Origin: Pseudomonadota bacterium
Lineage (GTDB): Bacteria > Pseudomonadota > Alphaproteobacteria > Rhizobiales > Devosiaceae
Assembly (NCBI GenBank): GCA_023393475.1
Contig: JAEWLC010000034.1
Span: 1 to 29,886 of the forward strand
Reading direction: 5' to 3'
Length of the DNA stretch: 29,886 nucleotides
The notes beneath the pieces are model-generated. The model did not search any database. It was not told the DNA's origin and saw only the letters and a list, made by a program, of their open reading frames with translations. A program made the translations under genes and the position numbers. Below, piece after piece: positions 29,844-29,886 of this stretch. How positions within the stretch are numbered: the first letter of the stretch is position 1; every line of letters starts with the position of its first letter.

Positions 29844-29877
29844 GCCGCGGGCCCCCGGGTCATAACCGGGGCGCGGC
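29844..29877. repeat. GC-rich stem-loop / REP-like palindrome after aztD
   Basis: GCCGCG (29844-29849) pairs with CGCGGC (29872-29877), and CCCCGG (29853-29858) with CCGGGG (29866-29871), with a GGC bulge and a GTCATAA loop. It starts 7 nt after the aztD stop and could be its terminator, though no T-tract is visible before the window ends. The inner 19 nt match the palindrome at 49-67 at 15 of 19 bases. Confidence 0.45.
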
Positions 29878-29886
29878 ATAAGTATA

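Overview
This window of about 30 kb is dense, GC-rich bacterial DNA with 33 protein genes that I can support and no RNA genes that I can see. The gene families (RutR next to beta-alanine catabolism, DUF1045 with phnM/phnN, a Gfo/Idh/MocA D-galactose dehydrogenase, a ZnuABC system with AztD) and a perfect TTAA-N7-TTAA CtrA-type site point to an alphaproteobacterium. Hyphomicrobiales is most likely, perhaps a Devosia-like genus; the genus is inference. There is no phage, transposase or CRISPR, and it reads as ordinary chromosome.

Layout. 1-3.8 kb: beta-alanine/malonate-semialdehyde catabolism (mmsA-type dehydrogenase and a class III aminotransferase) diverges from a RutR-type TetR regulator. 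3.9-6.3 kb: a DMT exporter, a DoxX-like membrane protein and a diguanylate cyclase, all on the minus strand. 6.7-7.1 kb: a short RlpA-like secreted protein with a good terminator. 7.2-10 kb: a minus-strand phosphonate cluster, DUF1045-phnM-phnN, followed by two tiny genes; the C-P lyase core is absent. 10-12.7 kb: a secreted hypothetical, a glycerate 2-kinase/MOFRL protein, a VOC protein and a small hypothetical. 12.8-15.3 kb: a plus-strand cassette of D-galactose dehydrogenase-like protein, antibiotic-biosynthesis-monooxygenase-like protein, cupin and SDR. 15.25-17.6 kb: a secreted hypothetical, an aldo/keto reductase, a 468-bp gene-free stretch with structured and repeat-like DNA, and a VOC protein. 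17.9-23.1 kb: a complete dppABCDF dipeptide importer. 23.2-25.4 kb: a c-di-GMP phosphodiesterase with a degenerate GGDEF domain. 25.4-29.8 kb: a zinc regulon, zur-znuB-znuC divergent from znuA-aztD.

How the parts connect. Two sites resemble the published RutR consensus: one in the rutR/aminotransferase divergent promoter and a nearly ideal one upstream of dppA, 14 kb away. This suggests one pyrimidine-sensing regulator linking beta-alanine catabolism and peptide uptake. Three GTTA-N5-TAAC-like sites in the zinc cluster fit autoregulation by the local Zur and place aztD in the same regulon. The phosphodiesterase has a CtrA-type box at its promoter, which would tie c-di-GMP breakdown to the cell cycle. 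In the phosphonate cluster, DUF1045 carries the two HxT motifs of 2H phosphoesterases and is a candidate for the cyclic-phosphate-opening step usually done by PhnP.
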